From JBBDIM01 sp040880405 (GTDB taxonomy: Bacteria > Planctomycetota > Planctomycetia > Pirellulales > Pirellulaceae), in contig JBBDIM010000102.1 of NCBI GenBank assembly GCA_040880405.1, positions 1 to 27,559 on the forward strand: 27,559 bases of DNA. Reading direction: 5' to 3'. A program made the position numbers and the translations under genes. Numbering within the stretch: the stretch's first letter is position 1; each line of letters opens with the position of its first letter. Under the pieces are notes generated by a model. It ran no database searches. It saw only the letters and a list, made by a program, of their open reading frames with translations, and was not told where the DNA came from. Positions 15,320 through 24,049 of this stretch are shown here, one piece after another.

Positions 15320-15544
15320 ATCTCCCAGGCATCGTCCAGCCCCAATTTCAATCTGCCCAAACTACACAACCTGCGGCACCTGACGCGATTCGTCTTGTAA
15401 GGGTCGGGGCCCGCTTCTATACTTCTCGCCGCTTGAAAACCGAACTGGCCCCGCAGGGCGGTTCCGGCAAGCGATGGCCAGGGAACGCAAGGCGCGACGG
15501 GAATTTCGGACGCGAAAAATTCGTCCTACGCAAGGATGTGGAAT

Positions 15545-16948
15545 ATGTTGACACGTTGGTTACCACTGTTGCTGCTGGTCCTGATGGCCGCCCCGACCTT
15601 CGCCGAGCCCTCCACGGGCAGCTACCCGGTCGAGCCCCGCGCGTTGCCACCGCAATCGCAATCGGGCGTCTCCGGCCTGGAATGGCGAGCCCCCGGCACG
15701 CGTGGCCAACAACCCAATCGCTCGATGATCCACGACGGGTCGAATTCCGCGGCAACGCCTCCCCAATCGCAAACCATTCAGCCCACCACGGCGCAGGTGC
15801 CGACCGCAAATTTGCGCGGCGGTTCACCGCCGGAGCCCCGCGGTTCCGCTCCCGCGTCATTCATTTCCGGCGAGATTCAGCCCGCTTCCTACGTGACCGA
15901 TTCCGAGCGAGAAGAAAATCGCTCCAGTGCCGGTTCCCTCCTAAAAGTCACTTCCGGGCTCAAGGAACTCCCCAACAGCCATGGTCAGGTATGGCGCGAG
16001 TACGATATCTCGCCGTACACCCAACGGGTCACCTCCACCGCCAAGCCGGAACAGGCGATCATCGACTGGATCCTGCGTGAAACCGGAACCGACATCTGGT
16101 TCAGCGAACCGCTGGGGATCCTCAGCGCCACACAAGACTCGCTTAGGGTTTACCACACGCCGGAGATGCAGGATGTCGTGAAAGAGATTGTCGAGAAATT
16201 CGTCGACAGCCAAGCAAGCGTCAAGAAGGTGGGAGTCCGGATGATCACCGTCAAAAGCCCCAATTGGCGGCGGATGGCTTACCGTATGATGCAACCGGTT
16301 TCCGTGAAGACACCCGGAATCGAGGCGTGGCTTTTGAGCAAGGAAAACGCCGCGGTTCTCATGAGCGAGCTGAAGCAACGGAGCGACTTCCGCGAACACC
16401 ATGCGGCCGATCTGCTGATTCACAACGGCCAAGCGAGCACGATCTCGATGCTTCAGCCACGGAATTTCGTGCGGAGCGTCCGCGCGATCAGTACCTTTCC
16501 GGGATACGAACTGAGCGGTGACCAAATCGAGGAAGGATTTTCGCTGGAATGCAGTCCTCTCCTGTCGACCGATGCACGGATGATGGACGCCGTGCTGAAG
16601 TGCAGCGTGGATCAGATCGAGAAGTTCGTGAACATCGACGTCGATGTCCCGGCGGTCAGTGGACAACGGCAGACCGTCCAGATCCAAATCCCACAAATGG
16701 TGAGCTGGCGATTGCACGAGCGGTTCCGCTGGCCATCGGACCAGGTACTGCTAATTAGCTGCGGGGTGGTGGCTCGGCCGGAAATGGGACGCGAAAACAC
16801 CCTTCAACTCCCCGGTTTTCTGGGTGGTGGCCCGCCGCGGGCCGATGGGCTGATGTTTGTTGAATTCAAGGGAGACGCAAAAGACTCCGTGGGCGAGCCG
16901 ATTCAAACGGCTCAGCCGGCGGCGATCGATAGTCGTGGTCGCTATTAA
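15545..16948 (+). CDS. Exported secretin-like protein
   Basis: The ATG at 15545 is 8 nt after AAGGA and gives 467 residues starting with a signal peptide (MLTRWLPLLLLVLMAAPTFA). An ATG 9 bases earlier overlaps that Shine-Dalgarno sequence and is less likely. A Pro/Gln-rich, low-complexity stretch follows to about residue 130. After it comes YDISPYTQRVTSTAKPEQ, resembling the N0-like start of secretin (GspD/PilQ) proteins, then a domain with DSLRVYHTPEMQDVVKEIVEKF, the typical pattern of a secretin N-domain. The C-terminal half (VQIQIPQMVSWRLHERFRW to GLMFVEFKGD) may be a reduced secretin core, but no full set of secretin strands is recognised. No other secretion gene is adjacent. It is probably periplasmic or in the outer membrane. 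Confidence 0.65.
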   Translation: MLTRWLPLLLLVLMAAPTFAEPSTGSYPVEPRALPPQSQSGVSGLEWRAPGTRGQQPNRSMIHDGSNSAATPPQSQTIQPTTAQVPTANLRGGSPPEPRGSAPASFISGEIQPASYVTDSEREENRSSAGSLLKVTSGLKELPNSHGQVWREYDISPYTQRVTSTAKPEQAIIDWILRETGTDIWFSEPLGILSATQDSLRVYHTPEMQDVVKEIVEKFVDSQASVKKVGVRMITVKSPNWRRMAYRMMQPVSVKTPGIEAWLLSKENAAVLMSELKQRSDFREHHAADLLIHNGQASTISMLQPRNFVRSVRAISTFPGYELSGDQIEEGFSLECSPLLSTDARMMDAVLKCSVDQIEKFVNIDVDVPAVSGQRQTVQIQIPQMVSWRLHERFRWPSDQVLLISCGVVARPEMGRENTLQLPGFLGGGPPRADGLMFVEFKGDAKDSVGEPIQTAQPAAIDSRGRY

Positions 16949-17090
16949 GCGCCGGTCGCAAGATCACGAACGCGTCGAGACAAGGCAAGACGAATTCACC
17001 TGAACCAAGTCGGTCGCCCCTTAATCCCAACCTACTTCCCCGGCCTGACCGCAGCCTCACTCCCATCGACAGGCCCAGCGGCATTCCCTA

Positions 17091-17120
17091 AAATTTTAAG
17101 TTCGCTCTGAACTTGAATTT
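17091..17120 (+). promoter_or_regulatory. Palindromic operator-like site before the altered ketosynthase
   Basis: AAATT-TT-AAGTTC, a 5-base centre GCTCT, then GAACTT-G-AATTT: an almost perfect 30-base inverted repeat 58 bp before the ATG. A second hairpin, CCGGG/CCCGG, sits at 17140-17156. Neither has a downstream T-tract, so a repressor site is as likely as an RNA structure. Confidence 0.45.
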
Positions 17121-17178
17121 ACAGCAAAAATCTTGACGACCGGGACTCACCCCCCGGTAAGTCTGGACTAAGGCGAGA

Positions 17179-18495
17179 ATGGAACCCACACACGTCGTCA
17201 TCACCGGTTTTGGCCAAATCAGCCCACTCGGCAACACGCGGGAGTCGTTGACCAGCGCGCTCGAACAAGGGGCCACCGGGATCGATAAGCTGCGCGAATT
17301 GCCGCACCAATCCTTCCCTTCCGCCTATGCGGGCGAAGCCCGCGACTTCACCGGCGAGATTGGCGACTTTGGCGATGTCGACAAGGCCCAGATTCGTGCG
17401 ATCAAGAAAAACCTGAAGGTTATGTGCCGCGAGATTCAGATGGGAGTCGCCGCGGCCCAGCACGCGGTGCAGCACGCCCAACTGAGTGCGGGGACGTTCG
17501 ATCCCGAACGAGCCGGTGTGGTGTATGGCTCCGATTACATGATGACCCTACCGCAGGAATTCGGCCCCGCGGTCGAGGCCTGTCGGAACGACGAGGGCAA
17601 GTTCGACGCCGCGTTGTGGGCGGAAAAGGGGTTGGCGGGGATCAACCCGCTCTGGCTACTTAAGTATCTGCCCAACATGCCAGCCAGCCATATCGCGATC
17701 TTCAACGACATGCGGGGCCCTAATAACTCGCTCACCCTTCGCGAGGCCTCTTCAAATATCGCCCTGGGGGAGGCCCTGACGACCATCACCCGGGGTCATG
17801 CGGACATCATCGTCGCCGGTGCGACCGGAACCCGAGTTCATGAAATGCGGACGATGCACATCGTACTGCAGGAACCGGAGTCGCTCCAGTCGGGCGTCGA
17901 CGCGGATGGTCGCCATCGATCGTTCGACAAAAACCGAAACGGCATGGTACTGGGAGAAGGCGCTGGTGCCTTGATCCTGGAGACTAAGGCCCATGCCAAG
18001 GCTCGTGGCGCAACGATCTACGGAGAGATGCTCAGCCAAGGGGCGTCCATGGTGTCCGGTGGGTCGAACCGCGCCGATCGTCGGCGTGCGTTGGCGAACG
18101 CCCTTAAACTAGCCCTCACCGAGGCGGGCGTCACGCCTGGGGAAATCGGCCACATCAACGCCCACGGTCTGGCAACCCGCGACTCCGACCAGGAAGAGGC
18201 GGCCGCGATCCTGGACGCTATGGGAGACGCGGGTAAAAAAGTTCCGGTCGTAGCCGCGAAAAGTTATTTTGGCAACCTCGGGGCGGCCGGTGGGACGGTA
18301 GAGCTGATTTGCAGCCTCATCGCCCTGGGCAAGGGAACTTTATTCCCGACGCTAAACTATGAAACTCCCGACCCGGATTGCCCATTAAATGTCGTGTCGG
18401 AACCCCTGGAGGTGGCTAGGGACGGACTATTTGTCAATCTCAGCTTTACCCCTCAAGGCCAGGCCTCGGCGGTCGTTATCCGAGGAGCCGCGTAA
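17179..18495 (+). CDS. Ketosynthase-like protein with replaced catalytic Cys and His
   Basis: A 438-residue member of the FabF / KAS thiolase-fold family. Typical features are present: VVITGFGQISPLGN, SFDKNRNGMVLGEGAGALILE, INAHG (H329) and a C-terminal LSFTPQGQA gatekeeper region. Where FabF has TACAS, this protein reads LREAS, so the nucleophilic Cys is Glu189; where FabF has TGH of the second His motif, it reads FGN, so that His is Asn366. It cannot be a normal condensing enzyme. Proteins of this kind act as chain-length factors beside an active KS, or as decarboxylating priming KS (usually Gln at the Cys position). An insertion near residues 115-160 is larger than in FabF. It lies 3 kb downstream of acpP-fabF with two unrelated genes between. 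The ATG is preceded by a weak AAGGCGAG. Confidence 0.9.
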   Translation: MEPTHVVITGFGQISPLGNTRESLTSALEQGATGIDKLRELPHQSFPSAYAGEARDFTGEIGDFGDVDKAQIRAIKKNLKVMCREIQMGVAAAQHAVQHAQLSAGTFDPERAGVVYGSDYMMTLPQEFGPAVEACRNDEGKFDAALWAEKGLAGINPLWLLKYLPNMPASHIAIFNDMRGPNNSLTLREASSNIALGEALTTITRGHADIIVAGATGTRVHEMRTMHIVLQEPESLQSGVDADGRHRSFDKNRNGMVLGEGAGALILETKAHAKARGATIYGEMLSQGASMVSGGSNRADRRRALANALKLALTEAGVTPGEIGHINAHGLATRDSDQEEAAAILDAMGDAGKKVPVVAAKSYFGNLGAAGGTVELICSLIALGKGTLFPTLNYETPDPDCPLNVVSEPLEVARDGLFVNLSFTPQGQASAVVIRGAA

Positions 18496-18519
18496 CCGCT
18501 AGGGTGGCTTGGCGGTCGG

Positions 18520-18548
18520 TTGACACTTGCCCTGCTGGCTTGTATGTT
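18520..18548 (+). promoter_or_regulatory. Sigma-70-like promoter of the nusA-infB block
   Basis: A perfect TTGACA (18520-18525) and TATGTT (18543-18548) with a 17-bp spacer, just after the ketosynthase-like gene. A leader of about 210 bases precedes nusA, which leaves room for the autoregulation known for nusA operons. Confidence 0.65.
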
Positions 18549-18763
18549 AGCGGGATTGTATCGTCCACTAAGTTCCGGTTATCAAACGGCTTTCGGTACA
18601 CGGGAGCCGTTTTCGACTTGGTGGCCAGGACAATCGAGCGAGCAGGGACGTAACTCATTACACCCCAACAGATTAAGCGACCCCCAAATTGTGAAACCGG
18701 CTCACGCGCCGGACGGCACGAGGGACGCGGCGAAAATACATATTCGGCGAAAGTGAAGGACTC

Positions 18764-19978
18764 ATGAATCCGTCCGAGGTTTTGAGAATCGTTGACGCGA
18801 TTCACCGGGACAAAAAAATCGAGAAAGAGTTCGTCTTTCAAGCAATTGAATCGGCCCTCGTCTCCGCCACCCGGAAATACTATCCGGAGGAAGTGGAGGT
18901 CGAGATTCGGATTGATCGGGAAGACGGCGCGATCGCCGGCCAGATTGATGGCGTTCCGGTCGATCCCGAGGAGATTGTCGGCCGGATTGGCGCGCAAACC
19001 GCCAAGCAGGTGATCATTCAAAAGATCCGAGAGGCGGAGCGTGACTCGCTGCACGAGGAATACGACGAGCTGATTGGCCAGATGGTCAACGGCGTGGTCC
19101 ATCGCAGTGACGGAGGCGCAACGATCGTCACGCTGGACAACGTCGAGGCCATTTTGCCTCGCTCAGAGCAAATACCGGGTGAATCGTTCCACGCGAACGA
19201 CCGTGTCCGCGCCATCGTGTTCGAGGTCCGCAAGCAGGGTAGCCGAGTGAAGGTGGTCCTGAGCCGAACCAACAAGCGGTTCGTCGAACGACTGTTCGAG
19301 CAGGAGATTCCGGAAATCGGCGAGGAGGTGATTGAAATTCGCAACATCAGCCGCGAGCCGGGCTATCGCAGCAAGGTGGCCGTCGACAGTAGCGACCAAC
19401 GGGTCGACTGCGTCGGGGCGTGCGTCGGCGTGCGAGGCAATCGAATCAAAAACATCGTGGACGAGTTGGCCGGCGAACGGATCGATATCGTCCGCTGGAG
19501 CGAGAATCCCCAGGAGCTGATCTCCAACGCCTTGCAACCGGCCGAGGTAGAGGAAGTGATCCTGTGCCAGATGATGGGTCGGGCGATCGTGCTGGTCCGC
19601 GAGGATCAGCTCTCCTTGGCGATCGGTCGCCGCGGTCAAAACGTCCGCTTGGCGAGCAAGCTCTGCCTGTGGGACATTGAAATCATGCTTCGCGAGGAAC
19701 TTGAGGAGCAGATCGAGCGCGCGGTCACCGGATTCAGTTCGATTGAGGGTGTCACCGAAGAGGTCGCCGACCAACTGGTCGGCGAGGGGTTCCTCTCCTA
19801 CGATGACCTATCCGTCATTGAAACCGATGCCATGATGGCGATGGGCGATTACACGGAAGAGCAGGTCGAGCAGATTCGTGACATTGCCGAGGGACGTGCC
19901 GAACAGGCGGAAAAGGCGGTGGAAGAAGAGCGCCGACGGGCTCGGAGCGAACGAAGTGGCAACCCGCCACCCGCGTAG
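18764..19978 (+). CDS. nusA: Transcription termination/antitermination factor NusA
   Basis: A 404-residue RNA-polymerase-binding factor that controls pausing, termination and antitermination. The N-terminal domain begins NPSEVLRIVDAIHRDKKIEKE. An S1 domain follows at about residues 101-170, then two KH domains with GVRG (222-225) and GRRG (288-291). The C-terminal region (about 325-385) reads like a helix-hairpin-helix pair, and the chain ends in a charged Glu/Arg-rich tail. GAAGGA precedes the ATG. The usual upstream rimP is absent and ylxR is not found before infB. Confidence 0.97.
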   Translation: MNPSEVLRIVDAIHRDKKIEKEFVFQAIESALVSATRKYYPEEVEVEIRIDREDGAIAGQIDGVPVDPEEIVGRIGAQTAKQVIIQKIREAERDSLHEEYDELIGQMVNGVVHRSDGGATIVTLDNVEAILPRSEQIPGESFHANDRVRAIVFEVRKQGSRVKVVLSRTNKRFVERLFEQEIPEIGEEVIEIRNISREPGYRSKVAVDSSDQRVDCVGACVGVRGNRIKNIVDELAGERIDIVRWSENPQELISNALQPAEVEEVILCQMMGRAIVLVREDQLSLAIGRRGQNVRLASKLCLWDIEIMLREELEEQIERAVTGFSSIEGVTEEVADQLVGEGFLSYDDLSVIETDAMMAMGDYTEEQVEQIRDIAEGRAEQAEKAVEEERRRARSERSGNPPPA

Positions 19979-20349
19979 CCTCGAAGTTCCGGACGACGAC
20001 CGCGCGTCGATATCGGCGGCTTGCGGGCGACGGGAATGAAAGCGATCTTTGCCGGGTCGCACTATTTTCCAAGCGGAGGTGCCCCTCATCCCATCGCGAA
20101 AAATATCCAGGACTCGATTTAATATGGTTCCGCGAGAGTGGAAAACTTGCGAGAATTGTTGATTTCCCACAGTTCGCTTGGTCATCCTTGTAATGATTCG
20201 GCGACATCCGTCACGGGTGGTCGGTCACGGGTGGTCGGTCACTGGCGGATCGAACAGCATCGCGGACAAAATTGAGTCGCGTACTAGAATGAAACGGCTC
20301 GGAAGGCAACCAGCCTTGCCCCGTTTCGAAACTCAGCAGGAAGGCCAAA
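19979..20349. other. Intergenic region between nusA and infB
   Basis: These 371 bases hold no supported gene; ylxR and an L7Ae-like gene, often placed here, are absent. The only clear structure is a 14-bp tandem repeat at 20211-20242. No strong promoter pair was found, so co-transcription of infB from the nusA promoter is possible. Confidence 0.6.
20211..20242. repeat. 14-bp tandem repeat before infB
   Basis: TCACGGGTGGTCGG is repeated exactly twice (20211-20224, 20225-20238), followed by a partial copy starting TCAC. It is about 110 bases before the infB start. Confidence 0.8.
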
Positions 20350-23300
20350 GTGCCCATAAGAATTTACGCGTTAGCAAAAGAACTGCAAGTCGACAGTAAG
20401 CAGCTCGTCGAAGTCTGTACCAAGGCCGGTGTCACCGGTAAGGGCTCAGCGCTGGCAAGTTTGGACGATGACGAAGTGTCCAAGGTCAAAGCCTACCTGG
20501 GCAGGGGTACCGGGGGGGGCGGTGCCGCGGGATCGCGGGAAGCCAAGCGAACTTCGGCAGCCCCCGCAACTCTGGATGAGCCGCTCCGCCCGGAACGTCC
20601 GGTCGTACCCCAGAAGAAGCCGAGTGAAATCCGTACCCTAAGTGGCGGTTCGCCGCTTTCTCGTGTCCGGCGTCCGGACAAGACGGAACCTTCAGAACCG
20701 TCGCGTGAGGAATCCGCTGCGCCCGAGACACCCCCGGTTGCCCCCCCCGGGCCATCCCAGCCCGCGGCACCGCAGCAGCCTTCGGTCTCAGATCAGCCGG
20801 CGTCGGATCAGCCGACGGAGATCGCCGCCGAGAAGCCTAGGACGCCTCCCGCGGATTCCCCCTCCACGGAACCAACCACCGCCGAAACCACTCCCGAAGA
20901 GCCGGCCGAGGACGCGTCGACCGAACAGGAACCCGCCGAACCAACCCCCGTGGCCGAGAAACGAACGGGAATGGAAGCCATTCGCCGCGACGACTACATC
21001 TCGCTCGGCTCCACTCGGAAGCTCCGTACCCTGGGCCAAAAAGGGCAGGGGGACGACGCCGCGCGGAAAGATCTCAAGAAGCCGAAGAAGGTCGGGCCGG
21101 TGCTGAAGTTGGCCAAAATGCCGACGCAAGCCGCCCCCAAGGTGATCGCCAAACCAAATGAACCGGCGGCCCAAAAGCCAATCATGCAGCTTCCCAAGGA
21201 TGCCATCAAAGGTGCTAAGCAAGGGCAGAAGGCCCCGCTGGAAGAGTTCACCAAGCTGCACGAGAAAAAGCGAAAGGCCAAAGATCGCAAATCCACGGCG
21301 GATGCCGGACCGGGCAAGGAGCCGGTCGTCGATGATGATGCCGCAGCAATCGCTCGAGGCAAGAAAAAAGGAAAAGGCCAACCCGGTTTGGCCGGCATGG
21401 CGGGTAGTCGCGATGCCCGCACCTCCGGTCGACGCCGCACCAAAGATGTCGCCACGGTTGGCGGTGGTGATGACTCCGACGGTGGACGTTACCGTCGTGG
21501 TGGACATCGACGCCACAAGGCCAAGAAGACGGTTAGCACTTCCGCCCCACGGCGGACCGATGCCTCGCTAGAACTTCCCTGCACAATCCGCGAGTTCTCC
21601 GAAGCGACCGGCGTGCCCGCCATGGGCATTCTTCGAACCTTGATGGGCCTGGGGACCATGGCCAACATCAATTCGATGATCGATACCGAGACCGCCGAGA
21701 TGCTGGCCGCCGATTTCGGCGTCAGCCTCAACCTGCGGGAAGCTCAATCGGTGGAAGACACCGTCATCAGCCAGATCGATGCGATTGAGGACGCTGCCGA
21801 GAGCCTCAAGACTCGGCCTCCGGTGGTGACCTTCCTTGGTCACGTCGACCATGGAAAAACCTCGCTGCTGGACAAGATCATCGGCCTCGACGTCGTCTCC
21901 GGCGAAGCGGGCGGAATCACCCAGCACATTCGGGCCTACATTGTCGATAAGGATGGTCGGAAGATCTCCTTCGTCGATACTCCCGGTCACGAGGCCTTCA
22001 CGGAGATGCGAGCCCGTGGTGCAAATGTGACCGACATCGCGGTCCTGATTGTAGCGGCGGACGACGGCGTGATGCCCCAAACCGAAGAGGCGATCAGCCA
22101 TGCCAAGGCGGCCAACGTGCCGATCATCGTGGCGCTCAACAAAATGGATGTCCCCGGTGCCAACCCGGAAAAAGCCCTGCAGCAGCTTTCGCAGCATGGC
22201 CTACTACCGGCCGAGTGGGGTGGTGATGTCGAGGTGGTGAAGACCAGCGCCATGACCGGCGAGGGGATCGACAACCTGCTCGAAACCATCCTTCTCACCG
22301 CTGAAATCCATGAGTACACCGCCAATCCAGACCGAGCGGCGATGGGTGTGTGCCTCGAAGCGGCGCAAGATTCCGATCAGGGGGTCATGGTCAAGGTCAT
22401 TGTGAAGAACGGTTCGCTGAAAGTGGGAGACGTGGTCGTCTGCGGCACCGCCCATGGCCGTGTCAAGGCGATGTACGACACGCTCGACGCGCGCAAGCGG
22501 CTCGATGTCGCGCCCCCTTCGACCCCCATCAACCTGTCCGGCTTAGAAAGCGCCCCTCAGGCGGGCGAAAAGTTCTACGTCCTGTCCGACGTGGCCGAGG
22601 CGCGGGAAATCGCCCAATTGCGGCGTGACCGAACTCGTCAGGAAAGTCTGGGCGGAACCCAGGTTAAGGTGTCGTTCGAGGACTTCCAGGCCCGACTCCA
22701 GTCCGGTAACTTCAACGCCGATCAAGGCGTGACCAACCTGAATATCATCCTCCGGGCCGATACGCGCGGTTCGATCGAGGCGATCATGAAGGAACTGGAC
22801 AAGCTGGACCACCCGGAGGTCAAGGTCCGTGTGATCCAATCGACCGTCGGTGGCGTGACGGTGGCCGATGCCACGTTGGCTTCCGCCTCCGAAGCGGTAA
22901 TCGTCGCCTTCAACGTCATTCCGGATGAGGCAGCTCGTGCCTTGGCGGAAGAACGAGGCGTCGAGATCCGTCGTTACGACATCATTTACAAGGTAAGCGA
23001 GGACATCAAACTGCTGCTTGAAGGCAAGCTGCGACCCGAAAAGCGAGTCACCGAATTGGGGCGAGCCTTGGTGCAGCGCGTGTTCAGCATCAGTCGCTTG
23101 GGCGCGATCGCTGGTTGCCGTGTGTTGGGCGGTACCATCGAGCGTGGCTGCCGCATCCGCGTCAATCGTGATGGCCGCGGAATTGGCGACTACCCCCTCG
23201 ACTCCCTCAAGCGGGAAAAGGACGACACCAAGGAGGTCCGCGAGGGGTACGAGTGCGGGATCAAACTGTCCGGTTTCAACGACATCAAGGAAGGGGACAT

Positions 23301-23358
23301 CCTCGAGGCGTTCAAGGTCGAGGAATTCGCCCGGACGCTGGAAAGCAGTCAGGTTTAA
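20350..23358 (+). CDS. infB: Translation initiation factor IF-2
   Basis: A 1002-residue GTPase that places initiator tRNA on the small ribosomal subunit. The GTG start at 20350 follows AGGAAGG and yields PIRIYALAKELQVDSKQLVEV, the conserved IF2 N-terminal domain. A linker of about 350 residues, rich in Pro, Glu, Lys and Ala, comes next, and a second IF2_N-like domain at about 410-460 (LPCTIREFSEATGV). The G domain has GHVDHGKT (497-504), DTPGHE (543-548) and NKMD (597-600). The C-terminal domains II-IV are complete, with GTIERGCRIRVNRDG near the end. The protein is large for IF2 because of the linker. It is followed after 89 bp by rbfA, the common order. Confidence 0.98.
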   Translation: MPIRIYALAKELQVDSKQLVEVCTKAGVTGKGSALASLDDDEVSKVKAYLGRGTGGGGAAGSREAKRTSAAPATLDEPLRPERPVVPQKKPSEIRTLSGGSPLSRVRRPDKTEPSEPSREESAAPETPPVAPPGPSQPAAPQQPSVSDQPASDQPTEIAAEKPRTPPADSPSTEPTTAETTPEEPAEDASTEQEPAEPTPVAEKRTGMEAIRRDDYISLGSTRKLRTLGQKGQGDDAARKDLKKPKKVGPVLKLAKMPTQAAPKVIAKPNEPAAQKPIMQLPKDAIKGAKQGQKAPLEEFTKLHEKKRKAKDRKSTADAGPGKEPVVDDDAAAIARGKKKGKGQPGLAGMAGSRDARTSGRRRTKDVATVGGGDDSDGGRYRRGGHRRHKAKKTVSTSAPRRTDASLELPCTIREFSEATGVPAMGILRTLMGLGTMANINSMIDTETAEMLAADFGVSLNLREAQSVEDTVISQIDAIEDAAESLKTRPPVVTFLGHVDHGKTSLLDKIIGLDVVSGEAGGITQHIRAYIVDKDGRKISFVDTPGHEAFTEMRARGANVTDIAVLIVAADDGVMPQTEEAISHAKAANVPIIVALNKMDVPGANPEKALQQLSQHGLLPAEWGGDVEVVKTSAMTGEGIDNLLETILLTAEIHEYTANPDRAAMGVCLEAAQDSDQGVMVKVIVKNGSLKVGDVVVCGTAHGRVKAMYDTLDARKRLDVAPPSTPINLSGLESAPQAGEKFYVLSDVAEAREIAQLRRDRTRQESLGGTQVKVSFEDFQARLQSGNFNADQGVTNLNIILRADTRGSIEAIMKELDKLDHPEVKVRVIQSTVGGVTVADATLASASEAVIVAFNVIPDEAARALAEERGVEIRRYDIIYKVSEDIKLLLEGKLRPEKRVTELGRALVQRVFSISRLGAIAGCRVLGGTIERGCRIRVNRDGRGIGDYPLDSLKREKDDTKEVREGYECGIKLSGFNDIKEGDILEAFKVEEFARTLESSQV

Positions 23359-23447
23359 GCACCTGACCCGTTTTCCGCGGGGCCGCTCGGCTTTCGCGTG
23401 GAGTCTTCCCCCTGTTTCGCTGATTGTGATCGGAGTTAATACCCACC

Positions 23448-23936
23448 ATGTCATCTCGTCGAACCTTGAAAGCCGCATCCGCGATTCGCGAGGTCGTCAG
23501 CATGGCGATTCTCACCGAGATCCGCGATCCGCGGGTTCGGGATGTGACCGTGATCCAAGTCGAAGTAGGCGGTGACATGCGCACCGCCAAGGTCCATGTT
23601 TCGATAATGGGGGATGAAAAAGACCAGCAGCAGTGCCTCAATGGCCTGCGGCGTTCGGCCGGTTTTTTGCAATCCCGGATCAAGGACCGGATCGAGACCC
23701 GCTACATCCCCAAACTGGAATTCGTCCTGGACCAGGGGGTGAAGCAGTCGCTCGAAGTGAGTCGGATATTGAAGGAGGTATTGCCCCCTTCGCCCGATGA
23801 TGATGATTCGTACGATGACGAAATGGACCTGGACGAAACGGACGAGCTAAACGAGGACGGATCCCGCGACTTGGAACATGACCAAGAGACGCCCGACGAC
23901 CCCTCGGCTCCGCCGCGGGACGCGGAATCTCCTTAA
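23448..23936 (+). CDS. rbfA: Ribosome-binding factor A with acidic C-terminal extension
   Basis: A 162-residue protein needed for 16S rRNA maturation and cold adaptation. The KH-like core has EIRDPRVRDVTVIQVEVGGDMRTAKVHVS, and later RIKDRIETRYIPKLEFVLDQGV, both standard. The last 45 residues form an Asp/Glu-rich tail (DDDDSYDDEMDLDETDE), an extension beyond the usual 120 residues; it should be disordered and strongly negative. The gene follows infB. truB, the most common next gene, is not present; the HhH gene follows instead. Confidence 0.95.
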   Translation: MSSRRTLKAASAIREVVSMAILTEIRDPRVRDVTVIQVEVGGDMRTAKVHVSIMGDEKDQQQCLNGLRRSAGFLQSRIKDRIETRYIPKLEFVLDQGVKQSLEVSRILKEVLPPSPDDDDSYDDEMDLDETDELNEDGSRDLEHDQETPDDPSAPPRDAESP

Positions 23937-24049
23937 CAGGGGCGTCTTCGATCCAAGTGATGTAACCGATTGATCCGGTTTCGTCCCTTGTTCATCGGAC
24001 GCCTGATTTTCCCATTCATCCTCCGCCAGCCCAGTGGAAAACCTCAACT

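Noticed and set aside
15433..16080. Plus-strand 215-codon frame overlapping the secretin-like gene
   Set aside because: It is Arg-rich shadow translation; the other frame has a signal peptide and domain-like sequence.
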